Of a stretch of DNA of 64,000 nt, positions 24,701 to 35,960 are shown piece by piece. Position 1 is the stretch's first letter. Every line of letters starts with the position of its first letter. The stretch comes from Allium sativum (taxonomy: Eukaryota > Streptophyta > Magnoliopsida > Asparagales > Amaryllidaceae), in NCBI GenBank assembly GCA_030737875.1, contig CM060915.1:626698786-626762785 (forward strand), read 5' to 3'. The notes under the pieces are model-generated. The model was not told where the DNA came from, did not search any database, and was given only the letters and a program-made list of their open reading frames with translations. A program made the position numbers and the translations under genes.

Positions 24701-26122
24701 ATAGATATATAGATATATGATTGATGATTGATCGATATAATTTCCTCCTGGAAATAATATCGTTGTTTGCACACGTGTTTTGCTTTGATAGTTAACTCAT
24801 CGACTATCGAAGTTTTTTGACCATTTTAACGTTGTTAATATGGAGAGATCGGTTGGATTATTATCCAAAGAACCACTTTGTATTGGCATAAGCGTTGCAA
24901 ATCATATATGCCAAAGAAAATTGAAGACGGAGTAAAGTGCAAGGGCTATTGTATAAGTCTTAGATAATAGTGCCTAAGATGGATGTACTGAATAGTGCCT
25001 TCGGTTCATCCTGTTCCTAGATGACTTGTATGGATGAATGTATGACAGAGTATTTCCAGAAAGGTCACGTACATTGATTCCTTCAACCGTACCAAGAGTG
25101 GAAGCGGAGAAGGAAACTTCTTTAGCTAACACATAATGTACTGTTGTAGACGTCAATTAGTGATTTTCGATGGATATGACAATGTGGCATTCGAAGTGAA
25201 TCTGATGTAATGATAAAGCGTAACCTCAAGCCTCATCAACCGGTAAATTACAGAAATCGGGCAGACAGCATGGCTAAGTCGGTCGCTCCGAAGTAGGGTG
25301 TATAATCACCTGATCTAGAGTTTCATTTACTTCTAAAAATCTATTGTTGATACTGTCCCATTCGGGAAACGGTTGCTGATCCCAACCATTGGTGATATAC
25401 ATTCGATACACTCAAGTAAAATGAGTGGTCGGTTATGTGTGGCCGGGTTGCAAGATGTTCTTGTTGAACCCAGTGTATTCCTCTCTAGAGGTACACTAGC
25501 GAAAGGTGGTTCCATACCTTGTCATAGTTGGAAATCCATTACCCAATACGTGCTTGCGGTTTTGATTTGTATACTATATATGTTGAACGTGAGATGAAAG
25601 CGTTTATGTTAGATGATTTTATATATATTGTGGTTGATAGACATTATTATAATATCAAAAGGGGTTGATATAAGGATATTTTGGATTCTCATAAGGGAAA
25701 CACCCGTTCCGTTATACGGCGTGGTCTTATGAGATATCGTTTACTTGTTCGAACTGTTTTAAAACTGTTTTACTCATACCAGTCCCATGACTGACCCGGA
25801 CTTTATTTTGTTTTGTTTTCCCTAAACTCTTGGGTGCCCAATTTTGTACGGGCAGTCAAGTAGTCGGGATTTACAGATACTTGAAGAGCCGGAGCAGGAG
25901 GCTTCAGGATCAAATAGCTATAGTTTATTTCCGCTGAGTTGTAAGTGCTGTACTTTGAAAATGATATGTATATTCAAGTACAGATTTATATTTCAAGTAT
26001 CTATCTTATCTTTCCTCACCCTCTAATTTCTTTCATTAATCATCCGGTATTTTCGACCCCTGGATGTTCTATATGTGTTGTATATCAGATAACCAAGGTC
26101 GACAAAAACCCGGGTCATTACA
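21708..26122 (+). mobile_element. E3 3' LTR (4.42 kb)
   Basis: Collinear with 14225-18701 end to end, including the U3 modules (about 22443 and 22612) and the U5-side block (25690-25865). It is slightly shorter through small indels: the CTTCTTCTTC-rich segment near 18540 of the 5' LTR is missing at about 26000. Confidence 0.9.
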
Positions 26123-29100
26123 AAATCCATACAAGATTTGGGAATTATCGTGGCGTATCCTGCTCGAATCGAGCTCCTTAAACCCGCGACTTTGAACAGT
26201 TGCGAAAATCAACTCCGACCACCGATCACGACCGCACCACCCTCGTTCTGTGCACCTCCCAAAGGACTTCAATATAGCACAGGCTGATCGCATCCAGGGG
26301 CAACAGATTCGAAGAAAAACCTAAACTAGTTTCGAACGCCAACTGAAAGGTATCGGCTGATTAAATAAAAGGGATTATAAACTTTTAAGTATTGCAAATT
26401 ATTGATTAAATTATAAAAATTGTATATTTTTTGTATGATAACGTAATTCGATTGAAACAGGAGATAGTGGACTCGAGTGGACATCTTCTACATTCTAGAA
26501 GAGACCGGAGATTTTTCAGAGCTTGCTACAATTTTTGGCAAAGCGAAAAACAAGGTGACATTTCTAAATTCAATTTAATTTAGAAATAAAATTTATTAGG
26601 ATGTAGACGGAGTTTAGAAACTCCCGACACCCGTCATCCACAAACCATGGATGACTTGATTTTGGTTAGTGTGAAATTTGGTTAATAAATGCGAATGGTT
26701 GATATGGTTGTTGGAATGAAACAAAATTAGATTTGTTTGTGGAAAAAATGTTCATATGATATTAAAGTGATCGAAATATTTAGATCATAGGAATAAGCCC
26801 CTTAGGGAACGCCGCGAGGCCTAAGGTAGCGCGAGGAGCCGTACTCGGGATGGTGCCGGTTTTAAACCCCTACCGTTATGCTGCCGAAATTTTCTGAAAT
26901 ATTCATGTGTTTGATTTATATTCATGTGTTGAAATATATTCATATGTTGAATAAGTATTTAAAACGATAAAAATCACATTTTTATCGCATATATGAACTG
27001 CATAAAATATTCATATGTTGAATAAAATATTAGAACGATAAAAATCACATTTTTATCGCTTGAATGAAGTATAGAAAATATTCATATGTTGAATAAAGGA
27101 CTAGAATGATAAAAGTCACCTTTTTATCATATCTGTGAAGTTAAAACTATTCATGTGTTGAATAAAAGGTTTGAACAATTAAATTAACATTTTTATTGTG
27201 GATATGAATCATTAAAAATATTCATGTGTTGAAATAAACATTTGTTGGTTAAAAATATTATTTTTAACTTGCATATGGAGTAAAAATGGTTTAGAAATCG
27301 ACGATAGAATTATATATATATATATAAATTAAATTAAAACGAATCGAGCCCCTACAGTTTGCGTTTTGGAGTCGTAATTTTAAACGATTGTACCGAGAAA
27401 TCCGACCATCGGATTTTCCCAAAACTGGAACCATTGGGTCCGCTTTGAAAAGATCTTTCCAACGATATAAAAATTATAAGGATCCAATGGTTGGATTTTC
27501 AGATATGTGTAAATCAAATTTGAAGAAAAACAGTGCCATGGCTGCGTTATGGCCTGAAGCGTCGTTTACTTAAAATGGGCTATTTTTAAATAAATAAAAA
27601 TAGCGATATATCGTTATAAATTATTATAAACAATATGGAACGGAAATAAACCGATTTTACTTGGTTTGTTCGACATTTTGATGGTTGGATGTGCTTGACA
27701 TGAAAATCACATTAATGAACTGAAAATGGATGTCAAATAATTTAACCAAGAAATGAGTTGATTTGAATACTAAATATACACGAATTATTTGAAAAGGCCA
27801 AGTTAATTCTCATTTCAAATAATTGATTGACGATAAGAAGTCAAAGATGAAGACAATGGTCGAAGACCGGAGGTCTTCACATTGTTTGGATGATTACCGA
27901 TGTCTAGATTGGGAGGCATCCCAAGACAAGGTAATAAGTGGTGGTCGTCCAGACGTACTTGGAGATCGAATGGATATTCGAGGGCCTCTCTCCTGTATTG
28001 GACATATGGGACGAGGAATAATGTGCCTCCGACTTCGTTCAGACCAAGAATGGACTTGTAAATGGGCTGTGTGTCTGACATAGGATTTTATTATGTGCAA
28101 ATCGATTTCTATTAAATATACATCTGCCTGGTGAAGGAGAATTTACTCACTTACTTCACCCATTTCTGAGACGTACGGGATCAGAGGTTGTATATCGATA
28201 GGCATCAGTCGCATGGAATGAATTGCCTGTGTGGCATGCCTGAGTGGCAAATGATCAAGGCTTTTGTTGAAAAGTAGAGCCTTGTGGTTGATGATTAAAG
28301 TACGACTTTAATATAGCATAGCTTTGTGTATAGTGTTAATTCGCGCGCCTCACACCACGGTGTGAACCAGAAACAGGAGAAGATCCAGTGAGGACATGCG
28401 TCTCTTTCTAGTTGGAGGTGGTACCAGGGTTTTACACGCCCTGACATTTAAATATTTTTACCTATGTGGTTGTTGGAATGCGAGGCGCCTTGGATGTATC
28501 AGTCACTACGGTGCCGATGGTTTTACGCCCCATAGGGCAGGGAGATGTATTGTTCTGGGATTTTTAATCTACTACGTGTGGAACGACCCTGTGGCTCCTA
28601 AGGGCTTGACAGAGTACTTGCCCTGAGGCTCAGGCTAGAGAGTCTCGAAGCCGTAAGGACGATCCCTTGCCTTGGTTCACGATGGAAATCCAACTTCCAG
28701 TACGACATTGTGCGGTTTTTATTATAAACCTATATTTGACGGCATAGTGGCATGGGACGCTCATGTCGTCTATGATTGATATTATGATTGAAATTTCTTT
28801 TGAAACATATAAACACTAGTAATAATATCAAATGATTTCGTTTTATTCGTATCAAGCATATTTTGGCCAATATAAGGTAAAACTCTATCCTCCGGTTTGC
28901 GTTGCATTGTGTGATGGGACTTGAGTCTTATATTGGCTTCATTTTTCTAAAAAGCAGTATGTTGTTTAAATAATTTACGTTATTTCATGCTCTGTCAATC
29001 ACCGGAGTAAACCCATTCCGCGAAAGAGGCGTGGTCCTATGATTTGCCATATTATGATTGTTTAACCAGTTAAGTAGATTTCTCATACCAATTCCATGAT

Positions 29101-29477
29101 TGACTGGAGTTTGTTTCACTTTGAAAACTTGGGTGCCCTTATTTCTACACGGGCAGCCTAGTATTCAGGTTTAGCAGGCTCATTCTGGATTGCTATGGAG
29201 CTGGAGATGGACTTTATCATTTCTATTACTGTTTCAGACACTGTTATGTATGTTATGTTTGATTCCGCTGCAGACATTTTATATTGAACTAAAACTGTAT
29301 TTTGTGCTAAGTATGATCTTATCATGCTGCGTAACTCCAATGATTATATTATTTACAGTGTATTTTGATGTACATTATTTGGTGTAATTATATATTTATG
29401 TTCTGCTGTTATTTGTTTATGTGTTATATTCCACTGATTATCCTTTCCACCGACACACGGGGGTTCGGGTCGTCGCA
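26123..29477 (+). mobile_element. E2 5' LTR, fragment right of E3
   Basis: Continues the LTR after the E3 target duplication and aligns with 47528-50843. It ends GGGTCGTCGCA, two bases before the PBS. It contains the GC-rich block (26780-26890), the 71-bp palindrome array (26965-27268) and the U5-side block (29000-29165). Over about 105 bp from 28397, I count 7 differences from the 3' LTR. It has no gene. Confidence 0.9.
26965..27268 (+). repeat. five-unit 71-bp array of imperfect palindromes (E2 5' LTR)
   Basis: Palindromes begin at 26965, 27036, 27107, 27176 and 27247. The first two have arms CGATAAAAA/TTTTTATCG around TCACA. The third ends T...A, the fourth is CAAT.../...ATTG, and the fifth is GTTAAAAAT/ATTTTTAAC. 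Between them lie ATTCATATGTTGAATAAA or ATTCATGTGTTGAATAAA spacers. Confidence 0.85.
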
Positions 29478-29479
29478 GT

Positions 29480-29491
29480 TGGTATCGGAGC
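29480..29491 (+). promoter_or_regulatory. E2 primer binding site
   Basis: TGGTATCGGAGC, one base off the TGGTATCAGAGC used by E1, E3 and E4, and two bases after the LTR end. Confidence 0.92.
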
Positions 29492-29542
29492 TTTGGTTAA
29501 TCTTAGCCCCCGGATATAAAATACTAACGAACTCGTCAGAAG

Positions 29543-29608
29543 TAGACCAGTAGTGTTCTAGGGCAAATAACTCATTACAGATAGGATCAGTAAGTTCCTA
29601 GAATGAGT
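29543..29608 (+). promoter_or_regulatory. E2 leader: two stem-loops
   Basis: 29543-29560 is TAGAC-CAGTAGT-GTTCTA, with one base missing from the 5' arm relative to E1. 29582-29600 is TAGGAT-CAGTAAG-TTCCTA, enclosed by ACTCAT (29570-29575) and ATGAGT (29603-29608). The first begins 52 nt after the PBS, the same distance as in E1. Confidence 0.65.
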
Positions 29609-29727
29609 ATAGCAGAATAAAATACATCCCAATAGACACATTTACATTCAAGTATATGTCTCTGTGCTTTGCAATATCTTTTCTGTTGACCTGACACTTT
29701 GTCTGCTATTTGTAGACATACTAGAAA

Positions 29728-31242
29728 ATGAGTGGAAGAAACAGAAGGAATAATCCTATGACTCAGCAATTTAATGAGCCAGTTGTGCTCCCTCAACCAG
29801 AACTAGATCTAAACGCTCTAGTAAAGAAATATCGAAATGTGGGTGGAGTACAGTTCTCGGGCAAAGAATCTGTTATTCAAACATAGGCGTGGATGCATTC
29901 TTCAGAGAGAATTTTTCGAGGCTTAAAGATGAGAGATGATCAGAAAGTATTACTGGCATCTTGGGCACTCAAAGAAGAAGATTTAATCTGGTGGGATTTG
30001 ATCGAGATGGGAAATCTAGAAGGTAATATTACCTAGGGTAGATTTAAAGAACTTTTTAAGGTAAGATTCATTACCAAATAGGATGTTGAGAATCTATATC
30101 ATGAGTTTTACAATATGGAACAAGGAGATATGACCATTCAGGAGTATTAGAATAAATTCGAGGAACTTTCTCGTTTTGGCTTGCATCTAATTCAAGATCC
30201 TAAGAGGAAGAAACGGAGATTTATTAATGGTCTTCAAAGAAAATACCAGAGTAGTGTAATGGCACATCTGAAGCTTCCTTTCTCTGAGGTGATAGAAATG
30301 GCTTGTCCCTATGAAGATCTGGATAAGCAAGGTCTTTTAGACGATAAGGAGGAAGGCAGTTCTAGCAGCAAAAGGAAATTTGAAACTGATAGCCCTAACG
30401 CAAGTACGAAGCCTAAGGTCAGTAAGAAGCCTAAAGCTAATAAGAAGGGGGCCAAAAATAAGGAAAAACCATTAACGATGGCCACATGCTCTAACTGCAA
30501 TAAGCAAGGTCATTTCTAGGTAAATTGTAAATCTTTGAAGATGGATGGATTTAAATCCATTAAGAAGCCAAAGACATCTCATCGAAAAGGGGGATGTCAT
30601 AATTGCCATCAAGCAGGTCATACTGCAAGGGAATGCCAGCTACTAAAGAAAAAGTCTAAAGCCGCACATGCAAATGAAGTGGCTAAAGAAGCTCAAATCA
30701 ATAACATGGAAGAAGTTCCAACATCCTCAGCTAGTCAGGAAAGGCCAGATGTTTTGGAAGACACACTTACTATCAAAGATATTCCAGTTAATGTACTGTT
30801 TGATACAGGCGCGTCATGAATTTTTATTTCGACTAATGTGGTTAAGAAGCTGGATTTGAAATTAAGAAAGCTCTCAGAACCCATCAGTGTCCATAATCCT
30901 ATTGGGGGTTCCAATGATCTTAGTTGGATTTGTAGAGTGCCCGTCTCTTTCTCCCATTATCGATTTCCTTGTATTTTGATCGTCATGAATTTCTCCGAGT
31001 TTGATATCATTCTCGGACTGGATTGGCTAACTAAATACGAGGCCGAAGTTAAATGCGCAGAAAGAGTAGTTAAAGTTACTAGGGAGCTTGCCCATATAGT
31101 TATACCATGTGTAGGTCCAAATTCGGATAGAAAGGAATTTTGGTCAGCTCTAGATGTTTCTCCTGCTCCTATAGAAAATACTCCTGCTTTTATAGAGAAT
31201 ATTCCTACTCCTATAGAAAGTATTCCTATTTTCAAGAACTAG
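29728..31242 (+). pseudogene. E2 gag-protease, interrupted by in-frame stops
   Basis: From the ATG at 29728 one frame carries a capsid-type gag (LLASWALKEEDLIWWDLIEM, then a QEY-NKFEELSRFGL region), a Lys-rich segment, two CCHC zinc knuckles (CSNCNKQGHF-VNC near 30490, CHNCHQAGHTAREC near 30597), and an aspartic protease with catalytic DTGAS near 30805 and IILGLDWL. Stops at 29884, 30034, 30079, 30148, 30517 and 30817 leave the frame unchanged. Each is one C-to-T or G-to-A change from a likely Gln, Trp or Arg codon. A frameshift near 31230 separates it from RT. Gag would form the particle and protease would process the polyprotein. Confidence 0.9.
31162..31236 (+). repeat. 24-bp tandem repeat in the protease-RT linker of E2
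   Basis: Three coding units of the type PIENTPAFIENIPTPIESIP, in the spacer between protease and RT. The E2 frame shifts at its downstream edge. Confidence 0.75.
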
Positions 31243-32652
31243 CGGATGTGTTCGAGGAAGTCGATAGCTTACCTCCGCAAAGAGAAATCAAATTCAGAAT
31301 TGATTTAGTTCTGAATGCCAGGCCAGTAGTGCATCCAATTCGGAGGATGACCCTGAAGGAAAAAGAAGAATTGGGCAATCAAACTAGACAACTTTATTGG
31401 AAAGGTCTGATCAGGCATAGTTTCTCTAATTGGGGTGCAGCAGTAGTGATTGTTCCAAAATCTGACGGTACCCTTAGGCTATGCATCGATTATCGTGACT
31501 TGAACAAGCAGGCACAAAAGAACAAGTATCCATTACCCCGCTTTGACGATTTGTTAGATCAATTGAATGGAGCGCAAGTATTTTCAAGGATGGACCTAGC
31601 TACAGGTTTTCATCAGCTTCATATTGCTGAAGAATGTGTTCCTTTGACAACATTCAGTGGTCCAGACTTATTCTACGAGTGGTTAGTAATGTCTTTTGGC
31701 TTATGTAATGCTCCTGCTTACTTTGTCGATTTAATGAACAGAGTATTCCTTGATGTCTTGAATAAATTTGTGCTGGTGTTCATTGATGATATTTTAATCT
31801 TCTCTAAGTCAAATGCCGAGCATCAAAAACATTTGGAACCAGTTTTAGAAATTCTGAGAAAGAATGTTTTAAAAGACAAAATTTTCAAATGTATATTATG
31901 GCAAGATGAAGTGAAGTTCCTTGGTCACGTCGTATCACAGGAAGAAATTTCTGTGGATCCAAGTAAAATCATAGCTATTCAAGATTGGAAGCAGCCAACT
32001 ACACCCACAGAAGTATGAAGTTTCTTGGATTGGCTAGTTATTATTGGAAATTCGTTAAGGATTTTTCAAAAATATATGGTTCGTTAACACAGCTTAATAA
32101 GAAACATGCAAGGTTTAAGTGGACTCCAGAATGTGAAACAGCTTTCCAAGAGCTGAAATTAAGATTGACAACTGCTCCAGTATTAATGATTATCGATGGC
32201 AATCAGGATTTGACGGTCTGGAAGATGCTTCTATTGGAGGTCTTGGTGCGGTATTAATGCAAAGAGGCCAGGTAGTTGCTTATGCTAGCCGTCAATTGAA
32301 ATTGCATGAGAAAAGATATGCAACTCATTATCTTGAGTTGCTAGCCGTCATATTTGCTTTGAAAATCTGGAGACATTATCTGTTGGGTGAGAAGTTCGAA
32401 CTATATACCGATCATCAGTCTAAAGTATTTATTCACCAGAAAGATATGAACTTGAGACAACAGCATTGGCTAGAATTTCTTGCAGCTTATGATCTAGATA
32501 TTCTGTATACTCCGGGAAAAAGACAATGTTGTAGCTGATGCACTTTGCGGAAAAACCGCGATCATCGCCATTCTTATTATTACGCGTTCGTTGATAGATA
32601 AAATCTTTGTTCTTCAGAAAGATGATGAATTTGTTCAAAGAATCAAGGAAGG
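31230..32652 (+). pseudogene. E2 reverse transcriptase-RNase H, frameshifted, cut by E4
   Basis: The RT begins with ELADVFEEVDSLPPQRE and shows SDGTLRLCIDYRDLN, SRMDLATGFHQL, the catalytic [11 protein letters not shown] (~31780) and FLGHVVS. A TGA at 32016-32018 interrupts the FLGLASYYWKFVKDFS segment. A one-base loss near 32219 shifts the frame before the RNase H motif [15 protein letters not shown], which continues with [20 protein letters not shown] and LYTDHQS. A one-base insertion near 32520 shifts it again in the [11 protein letters not shown] motif. The reading is then cut at 32652 by E4 and resumes at 44277. It copies element RNA into DNA and removes the template. Confidence 0.92.
32648..32652. 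repeat. E4 target-site duplication, left (GAAGG)
   Basis: GAAGG precedes TGTAACACCCC at 32653 and follows TGTTACA at 44271. Both copies are identical. Confidence 0.95.
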
Positions 32653-33898
32653 TGTAACACCCCATGTCCATAAATGTCACTCTCAAAGGGAATGCATTAA
32701 CATTCATGGAGTATTATTGGTGTATAGAACAGAATATAACAAGACAGATACATATATTGGTACTTGAAAAATTTAAAACAACTTTTATTGCAGCGGAGAA
32801 ATAGTTTGGTTACAACAACATCAAAAACCAAAAATAAAACCAAGTACACTTAATATCCATCTTGACAAATTGTTTTCTGAGTACATAAAGAAAAAGCATA
32901 ACCCCAACATAAGTAGCCATAAAAGAGATGAGCTGAACTTTACTTTCAGCAATCCAAGCACTTCCCAAAGAGAGAGAAAGATCCAAATCAATCTCCACTA
33001 GCACTAGTCCCACCCTGAGAACCCGGGGGGGGGGGGGGGGGGGAGGGGAGGGAAGGAAGGAAGAAAAGAGGCGAAACAAAGGGGGTTAGACATAAAGTCT
33101 GGCGAGTCCAATAACTTTAACAATATAATTATTAAAGTAATTAGGATAAGTTATAAACTGGTAAAACAAGGAATGACTGTGAAACAAGTGGGCAAGACAA
33201 AAAAACAAGAGGAATAAGATAACGTTAATTTGCACCTCCAACACTATAGGATAATTACTATACTGCACCATTACTAGTCACCCTAAAAGTTGATCCCGCC
33301 TACTGAACATAATAATCATAATGGTAGTTTCGTGTACCCCTAGCTGTCTTCATAGGTGTCACCTTCCCCTATCTCCACTAGTTGTACCCACTACCCCCAT
33401 GTGATCGGCTCCCTAACTCGTAGATACCCGTGTTGGTCCCACAGTGGGGTGTATCACTCCCCAAAGTGGCAACCCGATACCACTAAAGATGCACGGCTTA
33501 TATCTACACGACGCAACAACGTCTTACCTACCAGCCTGGGCCCACGCACGCACGTAACCCTGTTGGACTTGTGTTGCCACCGCTAACCCGTTTTGACCTT
33601 TTACAATCAAACCCAGTAAGCATGTCCCGTCCTCGATCTAACTCGAGCTCACAAAGATACTTAATGGGTTACTGGTTTGAAAAGGGTCCCCCATGCCTGA
33701 CACAAGCTTTCCACCTATGCTTGGTCCCCACTAAGATTTCCCACTTAACCCCTTTTTATTCATGTCTTCTTACATGTTTAAATTTGGTTAAGTGTTTCTA
33801 ATTGTACTTCACATGTCACCCACTTAACCCCCATGTCCCACCACATGTCTGTCTTAGTTAAGTGTTACTTAATTCATTATAACCGTAACTTTGTAATA

Positions 33899-34245
33899 CC
33901 TCCCACATTAGACTACCGTTTGCGGTTGCTGGATTTGCCGGGAAGGTCGGGGCAGTCTTATACCGCAAACGAGTCTAACCTCGTGTCTTTACAGTTGTTA
34001 CGCATTTAATTTATGCCTTCGACCTCTCACATTAGACTACCGTTTGTGGTTGCAGGATTTGCCGGGCGGGTCCGGGCAGTCTTATACCGCAAACGAGTCT
34101 AACCTCGTGTCTTTACAATTGTTACGCATTTAATTTATGCCTTCGACCTCTCACATTAGACTATTGTTTGTGGTTGCTGGATTTGCCGGGCGGGTCCGGG
34201 CAGTCTTATACCACAAACGAGTCTAACCTCGTGTCTTGGGCGTTT
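33899..34245. repeat. 124-bp tandem repeat, three units, each able to fold (E4 3' LTR)
   Basis: CACATTAGAC begins at 33904, 34028 and 34152. Each unit has arms TTAGACTACCGTTTGCGGT and ACCGCAAACGAGTCTAA around a GC-rich loop (GCCGGGCGGGTCCGGGC). The other LTR has the same three units at about 42256-42597. Confidence 0.88.
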
Positions 34246-34556
34246 ATTATTACACATAATTATTTTACCCCAATATGAATTATTTATCCCTATTCAAATT
34301 GTCAATAATTTCCAAATTAAAATATGTCCATAATTGTCACCTAAATTATGTCCATACTTTTTAGGTTTATAAATTATACCAATTAATGTCTCAAACTAAT
34401 TATATGCCTTTAAAGCCATTTTATGTCAATTCATAATTTGCATAATTAATATTTTCCCATTGTCCCCACGTTGTTCGTACGTTTAACATGAAATATGTTA
34501 GACTCGCAAATAGTCTAACTCATAAAAAAAAGCAACATCACAACTTGCATAACATA

Positions 34557-35090
34557 TAAAATAGATCTAACTTGCGAATAAGAATTATAACATAAGTTTG
34601 CATAGCCAATAACTTGCATAGGCAATGGACATATATAACATAAATTTGCATAAACTACCATGGATCTAAATATAGATCTAAACATGAAATTGTGAACTTG
34701 CATATATGAATATGGGTTCCACCTAAACTTGCATATGTGAATATGGTTTTCACCCGAACTTGCATATGTGAATATAGTTTTCCACTTAAAAATGTGAATA
34801 TAGTTTTCACTTAAACTTGCATATATGGAATATAGTTTTCATCCAAACTTGCATATGGACTCCTACAAACTTGCATACGAATTTAAACATGTAAACTATT
34901 ATCACATGTTTTGCATATAAACTAGCATACGTATATACTTGATTCGGATATAAACTTGTGTATAATTCACATACAAACTTGCATAAGATTCACATACAAA
35001 CTAGCATATGTAGAAAAAGACTTGCTTAAGATTCACATACAAACTAGCATATGATTTACATCCCAAACTTGCATATAAACTGATGTCATA
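34557..35090. repeat. AACTTGCATA interspersed repeat field (E4 3' LTR)
   Basis: More than a dozen AACTTGCATA or AACTAGCATA motifs, often followed by TGTGAATATAGTTTTCA. Also present in the other LTR at 42890-43390. Confidence 0.8.
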
Positions 35091-35622
35091 AAATGAATCA
35101 AGTTAAACATATGTAGTTGGACATATGAAATAGATCTACCAACATAAGTTAACAAAATGGTCATATGTTCACCAACAGACGATAACAAAGTTAAATAACA
35201 TCACATGATTCAAGACATGTTCTCATAATCCAAGTTATAACTCATCATAATTAATTTATTAGTTATTTTGTGAAAGAAATTGTACTCACAAAGACAGGTT
35301 AGAGAAGAGAATAATTCGTTCGTCGTTTTGCATTATAATTTTGACGTGCAAATCCTTAAGCTTTAGGAAGAAGAACTATTCTAGCAGCAGCATGGAGGCC
35401 AAGAGACTAATTTAGTTTAGGTTTAGGGTTTGAGTCTATGCGTACTTTTATAGAAGTTTAATTCAAAATAAGCTGTTAGATTATCATAGGAGCAATCACA
35501 ACCGTCCAGACTAGATAAAGTTATCCAGAATTGCCACCTATGTCCTAGTGACTTAGCAACAGGTCAGGAAAGACTCAGCAACAAGTCAGAATCGTCTCAT
35601 TTCAGATCTGCCCTGGGGGGTA

Positions 35623-35654
35623 GGTCGACCCCCAGGTCGACCCCCTGGTCGACC
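35623..35654. repeat. three GGTCGACC palindromes at 12-bp spacing
   Basis: Copies begin at 35623, 35635 and 35647. The other LTR has them at 43935, 43947 and 43964, plus a mutated GGTCTACC at 43976. Confidence 0.9.
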
Positions 35655-35942
35655 TGGCCTTGGGTGGGAGAAATCCCGCCTAGCCCGCTTCCTCATTTGA
35701 ATTTTGAATTTTGAATTTTGAATTTTAATTCTGAACTGTTATTCATTTATTTAAATTACTGAAACTTCTTAGGGCCATAACTTCCTCATACGAAGTCCGA
35801 TTTACGAAAACTTGAACTCTATTCCAAGCAGAATTTCGAGACGAACGCAATGGCGTAACACATTTCCCTTAGTTCTCACTTTAACAATTAAGTATTCTTA
35901 AATTCGTTCTTTTAATAGTCACAGAAAATTCAGGGTGTTACA

Positions 35943-35960
35943 TTCTCCCCTCCTTAAAGG
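35943..35960 (-). promoter_or_regulatory. E4 polypurine tract
   Basis: In element sense, CCTTTAAGGAGGGGAGAA abuts the 3' LTR start (TGTAACACCCTG) at 35942. Confidence 0.92.

Larger units (their letters stand above)
14225..26122 (+). mobile_element. E3: complete LARD-like element, coding-free
   Basis: 5' LTR 14225-18701, core 18702-21707, 3' LTR 21708-26122. LTR ends are TGTAATGACCC...GGGTCATTACA, a 12-bp terminal inverted match. Flanks are AGATC (14220-14224) and AAATC (26123-26127), a 5-bp duplication with one G/A change; the E2 3' LTR has the unoccupied CAGATCCATAC. The long LTRs with a non-coding core fit the large retrotransposon derivative class. It needs proteins from another element. 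Confidence 0.92.
32653..35942 (-). mobile_element. E4 3' LTR (3.29 kb)
   Basis: Collinear with 41009-44271; 4 differences in the first 80 bp. It contains a 19-base G run (33025-33043), a 124-bp tandem repeat with hairpin potential (33899-34245), a short palindrome GTTAGACT...AGTCTAAC (34497-34519), a field of AACTTGCATA repeats (34557-35090) and GGTCGACC palindromes (35623-35654). It has no gene. Confidence 0.93.

Noticed and set aside
26965..27268. CRISPR-like array (regular 71-bp repeats)
   Set aside because: Plant LTR context, the spacers are repeats too, no cas genes, units diverged.
27388..27573. Small ORF (IRPSDFPKT..., ...SNLKKNSAMAALWPEA) with relatives in the E2 3' LTR (48725-48940) and E1 (11122-11304)
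   Set aside because: The nucleotide block is itself conserved, the upstream E1 copy has stops and the 3' LTR copy changes frame. A synonymous/non-synonymous test over many copies would decide.
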